A stretch of DNA of 64,000 nucleotides. Origin: Isoetes taiwanensis. Taxonomy: Eukaryota > Streptophyta > Lycopodiopsida > Isoetales > Isoetaceae. The notes beneath the pieces were generated by a model. That model saw only the letters and a list, made by a program, of their open reading frames with translations. It was not told where the DNA came from and did not search any database. The stretch spans positions 9,897,712 to 9,961,711 of the forward strand of contig JAJEKV010000011.1 in the NCBI GenBank assembly GCA_021234155.1. Direction: 5' to 3'. Shown piece by piece: positions 1-11,723 of this stretch. How positions within the stretch are numbered: the first letter of the stretch is position 1; every line of letters begins with the position of its first letter. The translations under genes and the position numbers were made by a program.

Positions 1-562
1 GCAGCTCGGTGAAGGTTGGTGGTGGCGACCTTCCTCGTATCCTTCTCCGCCATTCCATATGACTTCCCAAATTCCTTCATCTCATCCAACCAAGATTCTC
101 GCATTTCAAGCCTCCTCCGATTTCCCATCAAACCGAGCGGCTTCGGTTCTTCCATCCATATACTAGTTATGGTCGTGTCAACGGTTTTTCGGTATTCCTT
201 ATCCTTACGCCTCGAATGGTCACTGTCTGATAGCGATGACCCCGAAGACACCGAAGTGGTTGAATGTGAGAAAGCGGCACTATCCTTAGAGGAACTTCGG
301 TGACGCTTAGGATGAGTCCTCCTTTGTACAGGTACAGGGCTAGCTCTGGGAGAAGATGGTCATTGTGTGCGTGGACTCAATGGTCGCGAGGTAATTCCGG
401 TCCGTCCTCCTGAGTTTGTTGCAGTGGATTGGTATGCAACACATAGGCCTGTAATTCGCCGAGTTGCCTCTTCATTAACATCAATTCTTGTTCAGGAGTA
501 AGCCTACTGACATTGGAGGGTGTTTGCCAAGCGGCATTACGTACACCGTCTATAGGGAGCAT
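1..562 (-). pseudogene. gag-like protein of the minus-strand giant LTR retrotransposon, partial
   Basis: On the minus strand two overlapping open stretches read as one gag-like N-terminal region. The stretch 562-377 has a short coiled-coil-like heptad segment (SRLTPEQELMLMKRQLGELQ). From about 350 to the window edge a different frame is Ser/Arg-rich (PKRHRSSSKDSAAFSHSTTS) and then basic and charged (RRRLEMRESWLDEMKEFGKS), as in Ty3/gypsy Gag leaders before the capsid domain. A frameshift near 380-400 and one TGA near 365 separate the parts. No zinc knuckle or polymerase is visible because the window ends. It lies downstream of the 162-aa frame on the same strand. The gag assignment is an inference from composition and position. 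Confidence 0.45.
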
Positions 563-794
563 TCATGAATATACAAGCAGATTTACATTAATGTACAATC
601 CTTTTTAAAATAATCGAGACAAAAAGAATATACAAACAGAAAACAATATTTTTATTTCATTCAAGTTGAGTACAAAACAAGTTGATTGGTACATGGGTTG
701 AGACGAAAGTAGGTATGATACAGTGGAAACTCTTAAAGTTCTATTCGCACACAGCGTAACAGCAACAAAGAAAACATAACGGAAGAGACCAAGC

Positions 795-1283
795 CTAGGG
801 GTTGGCGAAGGGGTACAGGATCGCGTAGCGGGTACTCTCCCGTACAGCTCGGACGAGTTTATAGCGTGCCCAGGCTTGGACAATGATTGCTTGGTACTCC
901 CATGTCGGGCTGATAATCAGAAGGTTAAAGAGCCTTCGCATAGCATAAAAGAGTTGCCAAAGGTGGTCGTTGGCGTCCTCGAAGGCTTCGTGCCTGCTCA
1001 TATTCCAGTAGTCCCAGGTACGACACAGGGTCATCTTCAGATCTTCAAGAGCTCGATCCCTAAGGATGTTAACTATCTCCAGCCCTTTGTCAGGGTCGTA
1101 GAGTTCTCCTGGCGGCGGTGGTTCGATCTCATAGCCTTCCTCCCACTCTGGATATTCACCATATCGCTGGCCATAGTCTTGATCCGGTGGTCCAGGATCG
1201 TCTCTCCTAACCATATCGGTGATTCTTTCCTCATATTCCCAAATGGTTTCCTCTGCAACATAGTTGGAATGAATAGAGAACAT
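795..1283 (-). CDS. uncharacterised 162-aa accessory protein of the giant LTR retrotransposon
   Basis: This is an open frame of 162 residues starting at an ATG at 1283. The N-terminal half is acidic with a Pro/Tyr/Glu-rich segment (GYEIEPPPPGELYDPD). The C-terminal half looks helical and Trp-rich (RTWDYWNMSRHEAFEDAND). I do not recognise the family. Its tail (DHLWQLFYAMRRLFNLLIIS) vaguely resembles the C-terminal part of the frame at 11724-13119 (NHLTRFFLSAFKYGQVLFIA), so the two may be distant paralogues; that is an eyeball comparison only. It lies between that frame and the gag-like frame if the repeat insertion at 1454-11697 is removed. Confidence 0.45.
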   Translation of the reverse strand: MFSIHSNYVAEETIWEYEERITDMVRRDDPGPPDQDYGQRYGEYPEWEEGYEIEPPPPGELYDPDKGLEIVNILRDRALEDLKMTLCRTWDYWNMSRHEAFEDANDHLWQLFYAMRRLFNLLIISPTWEYQAIIVQAWARYKLVRAVRESTRYAILYPFANP

Positions 1284-1451
1284 TTTGTAATTCCACTATA
1301 TTCTAAACTTTAATGCTTTTGAAGAGGATGTCATAAAAAAGACACAATTCAGTTATACTAATCAAGAGAACTTTGTATTTAATAATTAAATAAGGTACAC
1401 CATTTTTCAATATGGTCCAAACAATTGCCAATCCAAAATCTCATAAATACA

Positions 1452-1453
<2 letters not shown>

Positions 1454-1495
<42 letters not shown>
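1454..1495. repeat. (TA)n microsatellite, left border of repeat copy A
   Basis: About 42 bases of uninterrupted TA dinucleotides. The same kind of tract separates copies A and B (6705-6747) and follows copy B (11579-11697). The repeat units therefore begin and end exactly at TA tracts, which suggests insertion into, or copying between, TA microsatellites. Confidence 0.95.
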
Positions 1496-1497
<2 letters not shown>

Positions 1498-1559
1498 TTA
1501 GCACGTCCTACGGTGCATGTTCCTACGATGCAAGCTGCTGTCGGTGCATTTTTCAAGAT

Positions 1560-2280
1560 TGCAAAGATTACCTCAAGATTCCTCTAGTGTAGATTTCTAA
1601 AGATTTTATAAAGATTCCCTTAGAATCTCATAAGTACCCTTAGATTTCATGAGACTTCCTTAGGTTTTATGGGATTCTCTTAGATTCTATGAAGATTCTT
1701 TTGGATTCCCCGAGCTTCCCTTTAATTTTATGAGATTTCGTTAGATTCTCCTAGATTTTATGAGATTGCCTTGGATTCTAGGCCTAGGGTTTTACCTTCG
1801 ATTGATGTGAAAACTTGGTTACACAAAGTACTGATAGCTAGATGCCAAACATAATTTTTGCTAGGCTTTTGTCTCGATATTTAAATAAGCTTGTATATGC
1901 TTCTTCATACGGATTTGATGGCATTTTTAATTCCTCTTGATGGAATTGTTATAGTATATGCTTATTTGAGTGTCGTGTACATATGTTGTCTAAGAATGGG
2001 TTTCAGAGAAATTTGCGACAAGATTCTCCTAGATCCCATTAAGATTCTCTAAGACTATTTAAGATTCCATAAACTAGATTTCCTCAAGATTCCCCTAGAT
2101 TCGTTCAAGATTCCATTGGATTCTTTAAGATTATCTTAGGATTTTCGATAAATTCCTTAGATTAAACTAACATTCTCTTAAGATTCTATAGATTTTCTCC
2201 TAGATTCTTTAAGATTCCACGAAGCTTCCCTTAGATTCCTTAGGATTCTAGAAAGATTCTCTTGGAAGGTTCTCTCAGAA
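1560..2280. repeat. AGATTC-rich degenerate short-period block (copy A)
   Basis: Dozens of variants of the word AGATTC(C/T)(T/C)TTA occur at irregular 10-25 base spacing, for example CAAGATTCCCCTAGATTCG near 2085. The same block recurs in copy B at about 6810-7530. It has no open frame. It looks like an old, diverged simple-sequence expansion or an array of short binding sites, and is the most distinctive internal signature of the repeat. Confidence 0.7.
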
Positions 2281-3480
2281 ATTTTGCACAATTGCTGAAG
2301 CTTTTGTCAAAATTTGCCTAGATTCACTAAACTTGCTTGGATATTCCTTGGATACTCAAATTTTAGTTTCATGGTGCACATAGTTAAATTTAGGTTGGAT
2401 GTATTTTCAAGCAAGTTCCAATAAGTCTTCTTTGACCGCTTTGACTAAGCGCACAAGTTTGTAGGTTATTTAGTCCTTGTGCGGTGTTTTGGAGACACCA
2501 AAAATGATTTGCCGATGATTGGAGGCAAATGAGCAAGGTAAAAGCTGGCCCCGATTTGCCTAATATCAGCCAAATTTGGAAATTGCCACACAAAAATTTG
2601 GAGAATCATCAAACGTAACAAAGCTCGAGATTGATTTTAAGATTCATGGAATGAAACCGGGTTCGAGGTCCAATTTGATGGCTTTGATGGCCAATTGATT
2701 TCATCTAGATTAACCTTTTAGGCTCTACGAACTTTGGATATGAGCATGCATGTTATGCGAAACTAGAATTCCTATCTTTATTCGAAATGTTGAAGGGGCT
2801 AGTGTTTTAGGTTGGCAACTTAAAGATGTTGCCATGGGCCCCTTGGAAAATATACATATTTGTACCAATAATTTCATCAAAACAATGTGTTATTTTATTG
2901 GTAGATGTTATACAATAAATATGGTTTGCCATTTTTCGTTTGAAATCAAGGATGTTGAGTATTGACATTAAAAATTGTGCGCTTACATTGGATAATTGTG
3001 GTACATGAGAATGGCTATGCCACCAAAATATATTATTGTATAAAGAGAGGCTTAATTCATATGTGTCAATTAGCTGAAAAAACAACTTAAATCTTTGGGT
3101 GCTAATATAAAGTTGTGCAAATTAAAATTCTATTTTTGCTTCTCCTTAGTCGTATATTATAGTCAATCGCATAACGGGTGCCAATAAGACTATCAACATA
3201 CTTTGCTAATGTCTTTAGTACAATTGGAACCTTTGCGAGCTGAAGTTGAAAGGTTTTTATAGCCCAATCCCTTTTTTTCCATTCAAGAGGAACCTCCACG
3301 CCAAACATGGAATTAAATTATATGTATTGTTATGCAAGACTGGTTCGAGGGAGATCTTGGGACCTAAACGCCATCATAAGCTATAGAGAGAAGGACAATT
3401 TATAGTGTGGTTGAGTAGGGATAAGCCTAAACTTCTTACCAATAAAAGATTAACAAATACAACTTGCAACAAATTTAAAC

Positions 3481-4195
3481 TTCTTGCCAATGAAAGATTA
3501 CCAAATACACCACTTTCATGTCTTGATGCAAGCTTGCTTGTTGAATATGAACAACTCCAAATTGCCTTTGGAAAACAATTTTCTAAGCAAATGCCTCTAA
3601 TTTACATGAGTTGGTAAAGAGCTCTTCATTTGCCATCATAATGTAAATGATGATGTTATAGAGCTAGGCAAGTTCGCCATCATAGTTATCGAAGAAGATC
3701 CGGTGGATTTGGTCACCCCCATACCAATCAGGGCAGAACGTGTGGCTGCAATTAAATAAAACATATTCATATATAGGTCCAAAGCAACTATACCTATGAA
3801 GCATTGTGACCCCTCGAATTCCTATGAAGCATTGTGACCCCTCGAATTGAATGATGAAATTGAAAAAACTTCTTGCCAATGAAAGATTACCAAATACAAA
3901 GATGCAATACCTCTTTTTTCATGTCTTGATGCAATTGCCTTTGGAAAACAATTTTCTAAGCAAATGCCTCTAATTTACATGAGTTGGTAAAGAGCTCTTC
4001 TTTGCCATCATAATGTAACAGATGATGTTATAGAGCTAGGCAAGTTCGCCATATCAGGAAGATCCGTGGATTTGGTCACCCCCATACCAATCGTAGGCAG
4101 AACGTGTGGCTCCAATTAAATAAAACATATTCATATATAGGTCCAAAGCAACTATACCTATGAAGCATTGTGACCCCTCGAATTGAATGATGAAA
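3481..4195. repeat. 389-bp tandem duplication unique to copy A
   Basis: The string TTCTTGCCAATGAAAGATTA begins at 3481 and again at 3870. The text that follows (GAGTTGGTAAAGAGCTCTTC, then GTTATAGAGCTAGGCAAGTT) is repeated in the same order. Copy B has this segment once (about 8735-9075). The duplication accounts for nearly all of the ~380-base length difference between A and B, so it arose after the two copies separated. Confidence 0.8.
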
Positions 4196-4493
4196 TTGAA
4201 ACTTTCCAATCTAGGGTTGAATTCACAAGAGATGTACATCAAAACTTTATTATATAAAAAGCTTAATAGAATAGAATACAATAGAATAGAAAATGACATG
4301 CATTACTTGAGCCTAACACATGAGTACATACCTATGAGTGCATTACTTTTGCCTGTGTATTCTCCCTTCGAAAGTTTACATATAGTTGTGCAAAAAAGGT
4401 GCCATGCCATAACTAAGAAAATACATGCCTCCTAAGATCAAAAAATCTCCGTGGATGTTTAAAATTGTCTCTTCATTGCATAGATTAAAAGAA

Positions 4494-4600
4494 AATATCT
4501 TGGGAACCTAAAAATTGCGTTACATCTAAAAGTTAGACCCAACTAAAATATCTTGGGAACCTAAAAATTGGGTTACATCTAAAAGTTAGACCCAACTAAA
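4494..4600. repeat. 54-bp tandem pair (copy A; also in copy B at about 9378-9486)
   Basis: The unit AAAATATCTTGGGAACCTAA through AGTTAGACCCAACT occurs twice head to tail in both A and B. Unlike the 389-bp duplication, it predates the A/B split. Confidence 0.8.
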
Positions 4601-6514
4601 ATGTGCTGATAACTGAAAGTGTTGGACGCTCAAAAGGTAAAATAAAATGATGTTTTAAGAATGAGCGGTGGGGCCTATACTCATCTTTGCTCTTCAATTT
4701 CGGTCTCTCGGATTTGCTTATTAATGAAGACTTGCTTATTAATGAAGACGGCAACATCGAAGAACATGAACGAAGGGATGCACGGAAAATATTCTATCCT
4801 CGACGAGCTCTTCAACTCATAATATACCATAGATATGGCTTTTTAAGGTATCGAAGAACTTTTCGCTCTCAGAAACGTAAAAAGCCACAAATAAAATCTA
4901 GTTGAAGCCAAAAAGCGATGCTATAGCCGAGTAGACTTGAGGATTGATTCTCGAAATGCACTAGGTCGAAACGTAAATATGCATGTGCCATAGCATGGCC
5001 ACAAGAGCATAAAAAATCTTCAAGAAGGGCTTGCCGCATTTCATCACAACAAGATGACACAGGGCACGCCGCATTTCATTTCGCCAAGCCACACAAGTCC
5101 GGTGGCAACGATTCTATTCTCGCCATTCCATGACCTCCAACAAGCAACTTAACCGTGGACCCGATGCTTGAACTTGTCAAGAAAGCTAAGGCCTCTCGGG
5201 TGTGAGCAAATACAACCCGGTTGCTCTTGCTCCCAACAAGTTTATTTCTCTTGGCAACATGGAAGGAGTTCAAAGCAAGGTATGGAAGATAATATAGCTA
5301 CGCACACTATGGAAGCTTCACATAGCTTATGAAGTGGCAAGTGGATGTTTGCCTTGTCCGGTGTATGGCTAGACTTGGCCGCTGAAAGTTTTGGAAAGAA
5401 AGGAGCTCCTTTGGCCTTTAAGCCAATTCTTTGGGTTGCCTACCAACAAAACAAAACACCCAATAATGTTAGCCTCGTCCCCACACACGGACATATTAAA
5501 ACAAAGCCGGCCCTCAAACTTTGCATTTCTTCCTCAAAATATGGGCATAGAGCTCTCAGTCAAGGCCAAGAATCTGCCGAACACAAGCTTAGAATCTGGA
5601 AGACAAAGAATCTATTTTGCTCTAATATGCTATAGACATGGAATACAAAGAAGGATCGAAGCCTAAATGCTGGCGGACCTGCAAGACAAAATCCGAAGCC
5701 AATCCCTCTGCAAAAGCTTTGCCATTTTCTTGCCAAAGTTGCGTACATACCCTATTAGTCGCCCTTCATCTAACCTCCGCAGAGATTAAAGAAAAGAGGA
5801 AGATGGATATTGCAGCAGATTCCGGACACCGTCGCCATCGCCGTATCTGCAAGAGAGAAAAAAGAAAGAAAGATCATATCCAACAGCCGCCATCGTTTAC
5901 CTTCTTTCTGCCATCTGCCACTGCTTGAAGCCAGAATCCTCCAAGCATATCAAATCGGCCTGCTCTGGGCTGAAAAACGACTGGGTTGGAGCTTAATCTG
6001 CGAAATAAAGAAAACAGAGTTATGGAGAGATGAAATCGGCCATAATCCTGCCGATTTGGCACTGCCATAGCCAAGATAGGTCTTCTCTGCCGGAAACCCC
6101 AATCCACCTGAATCTTTAACCTGTAGAACAAAAAATAAAACCAGAGAAAAAAAGAGAAGGATTTGCTCTGAGAAAATCGGATCTTGTGCCCTAGCCAAAA
6201 TCTCTGCCATATCCGGTTTCTGCCAGTAGATTAAACCAGAAATATGAGCGCAACAAAGCAGATAACCTGTGGCGCCGTGGCGAACACATCTGCCATTGTT
6301 CGATAGCTCGAAAGAGAATAGAGATGCGGCGGAATAATAGGAATCGAAAATGTAAACCATAAGTGCTCCAGCGGGCTCCAGTGTTAATAAATTGGCGCCA
6401 TAAATGAACCCAGACAGCATCGCCATAGCATGCATAAGCAGTGCGCCCGCCGAAGGAACAACCAGAATTCCAAAACAATTGCAACGCCTGATCACCAGAT
6501 ATATACTAGTAGTT

Positions 6515-6694
6515 AGAACATTCAAGAATGTTCCACAATTTCTTGTCATCTTCTAGAATTCTCAAGACATTCTGGAAGCTACCATATCTCCGCCAAGAAC
6601 GTTCTGGAAGCCACCATATCCGATGGCCAAGGTCGCGTGGGAGCGAATGGACGGCCGAGATCTGGCGGTATAGATATAAAAGAACCTTCTGGAA
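6515..6694. promoter_or_regulatory. cluster of heat-shock elements with a TATA box (copy A right end)
   Basis: The consensus heat-shock element is alternating nGAAn units. A four-unit perfect element lies at 6515-6534 (GAA, TTC, GAA, TTC at 5-base steps). Weaker matches are at 6551-6561 and 6570-6577. Perfect three-unit elements lie at 6597-6609 and 6682-6694. A TATA-like TATAGATATAAAAG is at 6669-6682, directly before the last element. The arrangement is conserved in copy B. By analogy with heat-activated plant retrotransposons such as ONSEN, HSF-driven transcription rightward is a reasonable inference; the start site is unknown. Confidence 0.75.
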
Positions 6695-6701
6695 GCCACT
6701 C

Positions 6702-6704
<3 letters not shown>

Positions 6705-6747
<43 letters not shown>
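6705..6747. repeat. (TA)n microsatellite between copies A and B
   Basis: About 43 bases of pure TA separate the last base of copy A from the first base of copy B. No target duplication other than TA can be defined, because any duplication would be hidden in the tract. Confidence 0.95.
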
Positions 6748-6750
<3 letters not shown>

Positions 6751-9700
6751 TTAGCACGTCCTACGGTGCATGTTCCTACGATGCAAGCTGCTGTCGGTGC
6801 ATTTTTCAAGATTGCAAAGATTACCTCAAGATTCCTCTAGTGTAGATTTCTAAAGATTTTATAAAGATTCCCTTAGAATCTCATAAGTACCCTTAGATTT
6901 CATGAGACTTCCTTAGGTTTTATGGGATTCTCTTAGATTCTATGAAGATTCTTTTGGATTCCCCGAGCTTCCCTTTAATTTTATGAGATTTCGTTAGATT
7001 CTCCTAGATTTTATGAGATTGCCTTGGATTCTAGGCCTAGGGTTTTACCTTCGATTGATGTGAAAACTTGGTTACACAAAGTACTGATAGCTAGATGCCA
7101 AACATAATTTTTGCTAGGCTTTTGTCTCGATATTTAAATAAGCTTGTATATGCTTCTTCATACGGATTTGATGGCATTTTTAATTCCTCTTGATGGAATT
7201 GTTATAGTATATGCTTATTTGAGTGTCGTGTACATATGTTGTCTAAGAATGGGTTTCAGAGAAATTTGCGACAAGATTCTCCTAGATCCCATTAAGATTC
7301 TCTAAGACTATTTAAGATTCCATAAACTAGATTTCCTCAAGATTCCCCTAGATTCGTTCAAGATTCCATTGGATTCTTTAAGATTATCTTAGGATTTTCG
7401 ATAAATTCCTTAGATTAAACTAACATTCTCTTAAGATTCTATAGATTTTCTCCTAGATTCTTTAAGATTCCACGAAGCTTCCCTTAGATTCCTTAGGATT
7501 CTAGAAAGATTCTCTTGGAAGGTTCTCTCAGAAATTTTGCACAATTGCTGGAGCTTTTGTCAAAATTTGCCTAGATTCACTAAACTTGCTTGGATATTCC
7601 TTGGATACTCAAATTTTAGTTTCATGGTGCACATAGTTAAATTTAGGTTGGATGTATTTTCAAGCAAGTTCCAATAAGTCTTCTTTGACCGCTTTGACTA
7701 AGCGCACAAGTTTGTAGGTTATTTAGTCCTTGTGCAGGTGTTTGGAGACACCAAAAATGATTTGCCGATGATTGGAGGCAAATGAGCAAAGGTAAAGCCG
7801 GGCCCGATTTGCCTAATATCAGGCCAAATTTGGAAATTGCCACACAAAATTTGGAGAATCATCAAACAGAACAAAGCTCAGAGATTGATTTTAAGATTCA
7901 TGGAATGAAACTGGGTTCAGAGGTCCAATTTGATGGCTTTGATGGCCAATTGATTTCATCTAGATTAACCTTTTAGGCTCCTACTTAACTTTGGATATGA
8001 GCATGCATGTTATGCGAAACTAGAATTCCTATCTTTATTCGAAATGTTGAAGGGGCTAGTGTTTTAGGTTGGCAACTTAAAGATGTTGCCATGGGCCCCT
8101 TGGAAAATATACATATTTGTACCAATAATTTCATCAAAACAATGTGTTATTTTATTGGTAGATGTTATACAATAAATATGGTTTGCCATTTTTCGTTTGA
8201 AATCAAGGATGTTGAGTATTGACATTAAAAATTGTGCAGTTACATTGGATAATTGTGGTACATGAGAATGGCTATGCCAGTCAAAATATATTGCGCGCAG
8301 TAGAGGCGAATTCATATGTGTCAATTAGCTGGAAAACAACTTAAATCTTTGGGTGCTAATATAAAGTTGTGCAAATTAAAATTCTATTTTTTGCTTCTCC
8401 TTAGTCGTATATTATAGTCAACTGCATAACGGGTGCCAATAAGACTATCAACATACTTTGCTAATGTCTTTAGTACAATTGGAACCTTTGCGAGCTGAAG
8501 TTGAAAGGTTTTTATAGCCCAATCCCTTTTTTTCCATTCAAGAGGAACCTCCACGCCAAACATGGAATTAAATTATATGTATTGTTATGCAAGACTGGTT
8601 CGAGGGAGATCTTGGGACCTAAACGCCATCATAAGCTATAGAGAGAAGGACAATTTATAGTGTGGTTGAGTAGGGATAAGCCTAAAACTTCTTACCAATA
8701 AAAGATTAACAAATACAACTTGCAACAAATTTAAACTTCTTGCCAATGAAAGATTACCAAATACACCACTTTCATGTCTTGATGCAAGCTTGCTTGTTGA
8801 ATATGAACAACTCCAAATTGCCTTTGGAAAACAATTTTCTAAGCAAATGCCTCTAATTTACATGAGTTGGTAAAAGAGCTCTTCTGTTGCCATCATAATG
8901 TAACAGATGATGTTATAGAGCTAGGCAAGTTCGCCATATCAGGAAGATCCGGTGGATTTGGTCACCCCCATACCAATCAGGGCAGAACGTGTGGCTCCAA
9001 TTAAATAAAACATATTCATATATAGGTCCAAAGCAACTATACCTATGAAGCATTGTGACCCCTCGAATTGAATGATGAAATTGAAACTTTCCAATCTAGG
9101 GTTGAATTCACAAGAGATGTACATCAAAACTTTATTATATAAAAAGCTTAATAGAATAGAATACAATAGAATAGAAAATGACATGCATTACTTGAGCCTA
9201 ACACATGAGTACATACCTATGAGTGCATTACTTTTGCCTGTGTATTCTCCCTTCGAAAGTTTACATATAGTTGTGCAAAAAAGGTGCCATGCCATAACTA
9301 AGAAAATACATGCCTCCTAAGATCAAAAATCTCCGTGGATGTTTAAAATTGTCTCTTCATTGCATAGATTAAAAGAAAATATCTTGGGAACCTAAAAATT
9401 GCGTTACATCTAAAAGTTAGACCCAACTAAAATATCTTGGGAACCTAAAAATTGGGTTACATCTAAAAGTTAGACCCAACTAAAATGTGCTGATAACTGA
9501 GTGTTGGACGCTCAAAAGGTAAAATAAAATGATGTTTTAAGAATGAGCCGGTGGGGCCTATACTCATCTTTGCTCTTCAATTTCGGTCTCTGGATTTGCT
9601 TATTAATGAAGACTTGCTTATTAATGAAGGCGGCAACATCAAAGAACATGAACGAAGGGATGCACGAAAAATATTCTATCCTCGATCGAGCTCTTCAACT

Positions 9701-11578
9701 CATAATATACCATAGATATGGCTTTTAAGGTATCGAAGAACTTTACGCTCAGAAACGTAAAAAGCCACAGCTAAATCTAGTTGAAGCCAAAAAGCGATGC
9801 TATAGCCGAGTAGACTTGAGGATTGATTCTCGAAATGCACTAGGCTGGAACCGCCAAATATGCATGTGCCATAGCATGGCCACAGTAGCATAAAAAAATC
9901 TTCAAGAAGGGCTTGCCGCATTTCATCACAACAAGATGACACAGGCCTGCCTGCGCCCATTTCGCCAAGCCACACAAGTCTGTGGCAGCGATTCTATTCT
10001 GCCATTCCATGACCTCCAACAAGCAACTTAACCGTGGACAGATGCTTGAACTTGTCAAGAAAGCTAAGGCCTCTGGGTGTGAGCAAATACAACCTGGTTG
10101 CTCTTGCTCCCAACAAGTTTATTTCTCTTGGCAACATGGAAGGAGTTCAAAGCAAGGTATGGAAGATAATATAGCTACAGACACTATGGAAGCTTCACAT
10201 AGCTTATGAAGTGGCAAGTGGATGTTTGCCTTGTCCGTGTATGGCTAGACTTGGCCGCCTGGAAAGTTTTGGAAAGAAAGGAGCTCCTTTGGCCTTTCGC
10301 CAATTGCTGGGTTGCCTACCTGAACAAAACAAAACACCCAATAATGTTAGCCTCTGTCCCCACACACAGACATATTAAAACAGCGCTCTGGCCCTCAAAC
10401 TTTGCATTTCTTCCTCAAAATATGGGCATAGAGCTCTCAGTCAAGGCCAAGAATCTGCCGAACACAAGCTTAGAATCTGGAAGACAAAGAATCTATTTTG
10501 CTCTAATATGCTATAGACATGGAATACAAAGAAGGATCGAAGCCTAAATGCTGGCGGACCTGCAAGACAAAATCCGAAGCCAATCCCTCTGCAAAAGCTT
10601 TGCCATTTTCTTGCCAGGTTGCAGACATACCCTATTAGCTGCCTTCATCGGAACCTGCAGAGATTAAAGAAAAGAGGAAGATGGATATTGCAGCAGATTC
10701 CGGACACCGTCGCCATCGCCGTATCTGCAAGAGAGAAAAAAGAAAGAAAGATCATATCCAACAGCCGCCATCGTTTACCTTCTTTCTGCCATCTGCCACT
10801 GCTTGAAGCCAGAATCCTCCAAGCATATCAAATCGGCCCGCTCAATGAAAACGACCGGGTTGGAGCTTAATCTGCGAAATAAAGAAAACGAGTTATGGAG
10901 AGATGAAATCGCCATAATCCCGCCGATTTGGCAATCGCCATAGCCAAGATAGGTCTTCTCACGAAACCCCAATCCACCAATCTTTAACCTCAGAACAAAA
11001 ATAAAACCAGAGAAAAAAAGAGAAGGATTTGCTCTGAGAAAATCGGATCTTGTGCCCTAGCCAAAATCTCTGCCATATCCGGTTTCTGCCAGTAGATTAA
11101 ACCAGAAATATGAGCGCAACAAAGCAGATAACCTCTGGCGCCGTGGCGAACACATCTGCCATTGTTCGATAGCTCGAAAGAGAATAGAGATGCGGCGGAA
11201 TAATAGGAATCGAAAATGTAAACCATAAGTGCTCCAGCGGGCTCCAGTGTTAATAAATTGGCGCCATAAATGAACCCGATAAAGACATCATACATAGCAT
11301 GCATAAGCAAAGTCGCCATACCAAGGAACAACCAGAATTCCAAAACAATTGCAACGCCTGATCACCAGATATATACTAGTAGTTAGAACATTCAAGAATG
11401 TTCCACAATTTCTTGTCATCTTCTAGAATTCTCAAGACATTCTGGAAGCTACCATATCTCCGCCAAGAACGTTCTGGAAGCCACCATATCCGATGGCCAA
11501 GGTCGCGGGGAGCTTAATGGACTACTAGAGATCCGGGCGGTATAGATATAAAAGAACCTTCTGGAAGCCACTCCTAAT
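6748..11578. repeat. unclassified ~4.8-kb interspersed repeat, copy B
   Basis: This is a direct copy of 1496-6704 that lacks the 389-bp tandem duplication. Long stretches are identical; differences cluster at CTG/CAG-like words (for example GCCTCTGGG at 10069 against GCCTCTCGGG at 5191). Like copy A it has no recognisable protein domain. A minus-strand frame at 11343-10990 matches part of the 199-codon frame of copy A, but the copies keep different frames, which argues against coding. Confidence 0.8.
11386..11566. promoter_or_regulatory. heat-shock element cluster with TATA box (copy B right end)
   Basis: Perfect alternating GAA/TTC elements lie at 11386-11403 (four units), 11467-11479 (three units) and 11554-11566 (three units). 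The TATA-like motif is at 11541-11554. Spacing and order match copy A. Conservation in a second copy, while flanking text drifted, supports the elements being functional features and not chance. Confidence 0.75.
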
Positions 11579-11700
<122 letters not shown>

Positions 11701-11723
11701 AAAAATTGTATAGCACCATTAGT

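Larger units (their letters stand above)
1496..6704. repeat. unclassified ~5.2-kb interspersed repeat, copy A
   Basis: The unit begins AATTTAGCACGTCCTACGG just after a TA tract and ends GGAAGCCACTCCTAAT just before another. It recurs in direct orientation at 6748-11578 (copy B) with long blocks of near identity. The first ~800 bases are saturated with variants of AGATTC (1560-2280). Inside are a 389-bp tandem duplication found only in this copy (3481 and 3870) and a 54-bp tandem pair (about 4494-4600). The right end carries heat-shock elements and a TATA box. No recognisable transposase, RT or integrase was found in any frame; the longest frame, 199 codons on the minus strand (6549-5950), is not convincingly coding. 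It could be a non-autonomous element. Confidence 0.8.

Noticed and set aside
5950-6549. 199-codon minus-strand frame in repeat copy A, hydrophobic
   Set aside because: Copy B breaks the frame in several places and there is no family resemblance. It overlaps the heat-shock element cluster.
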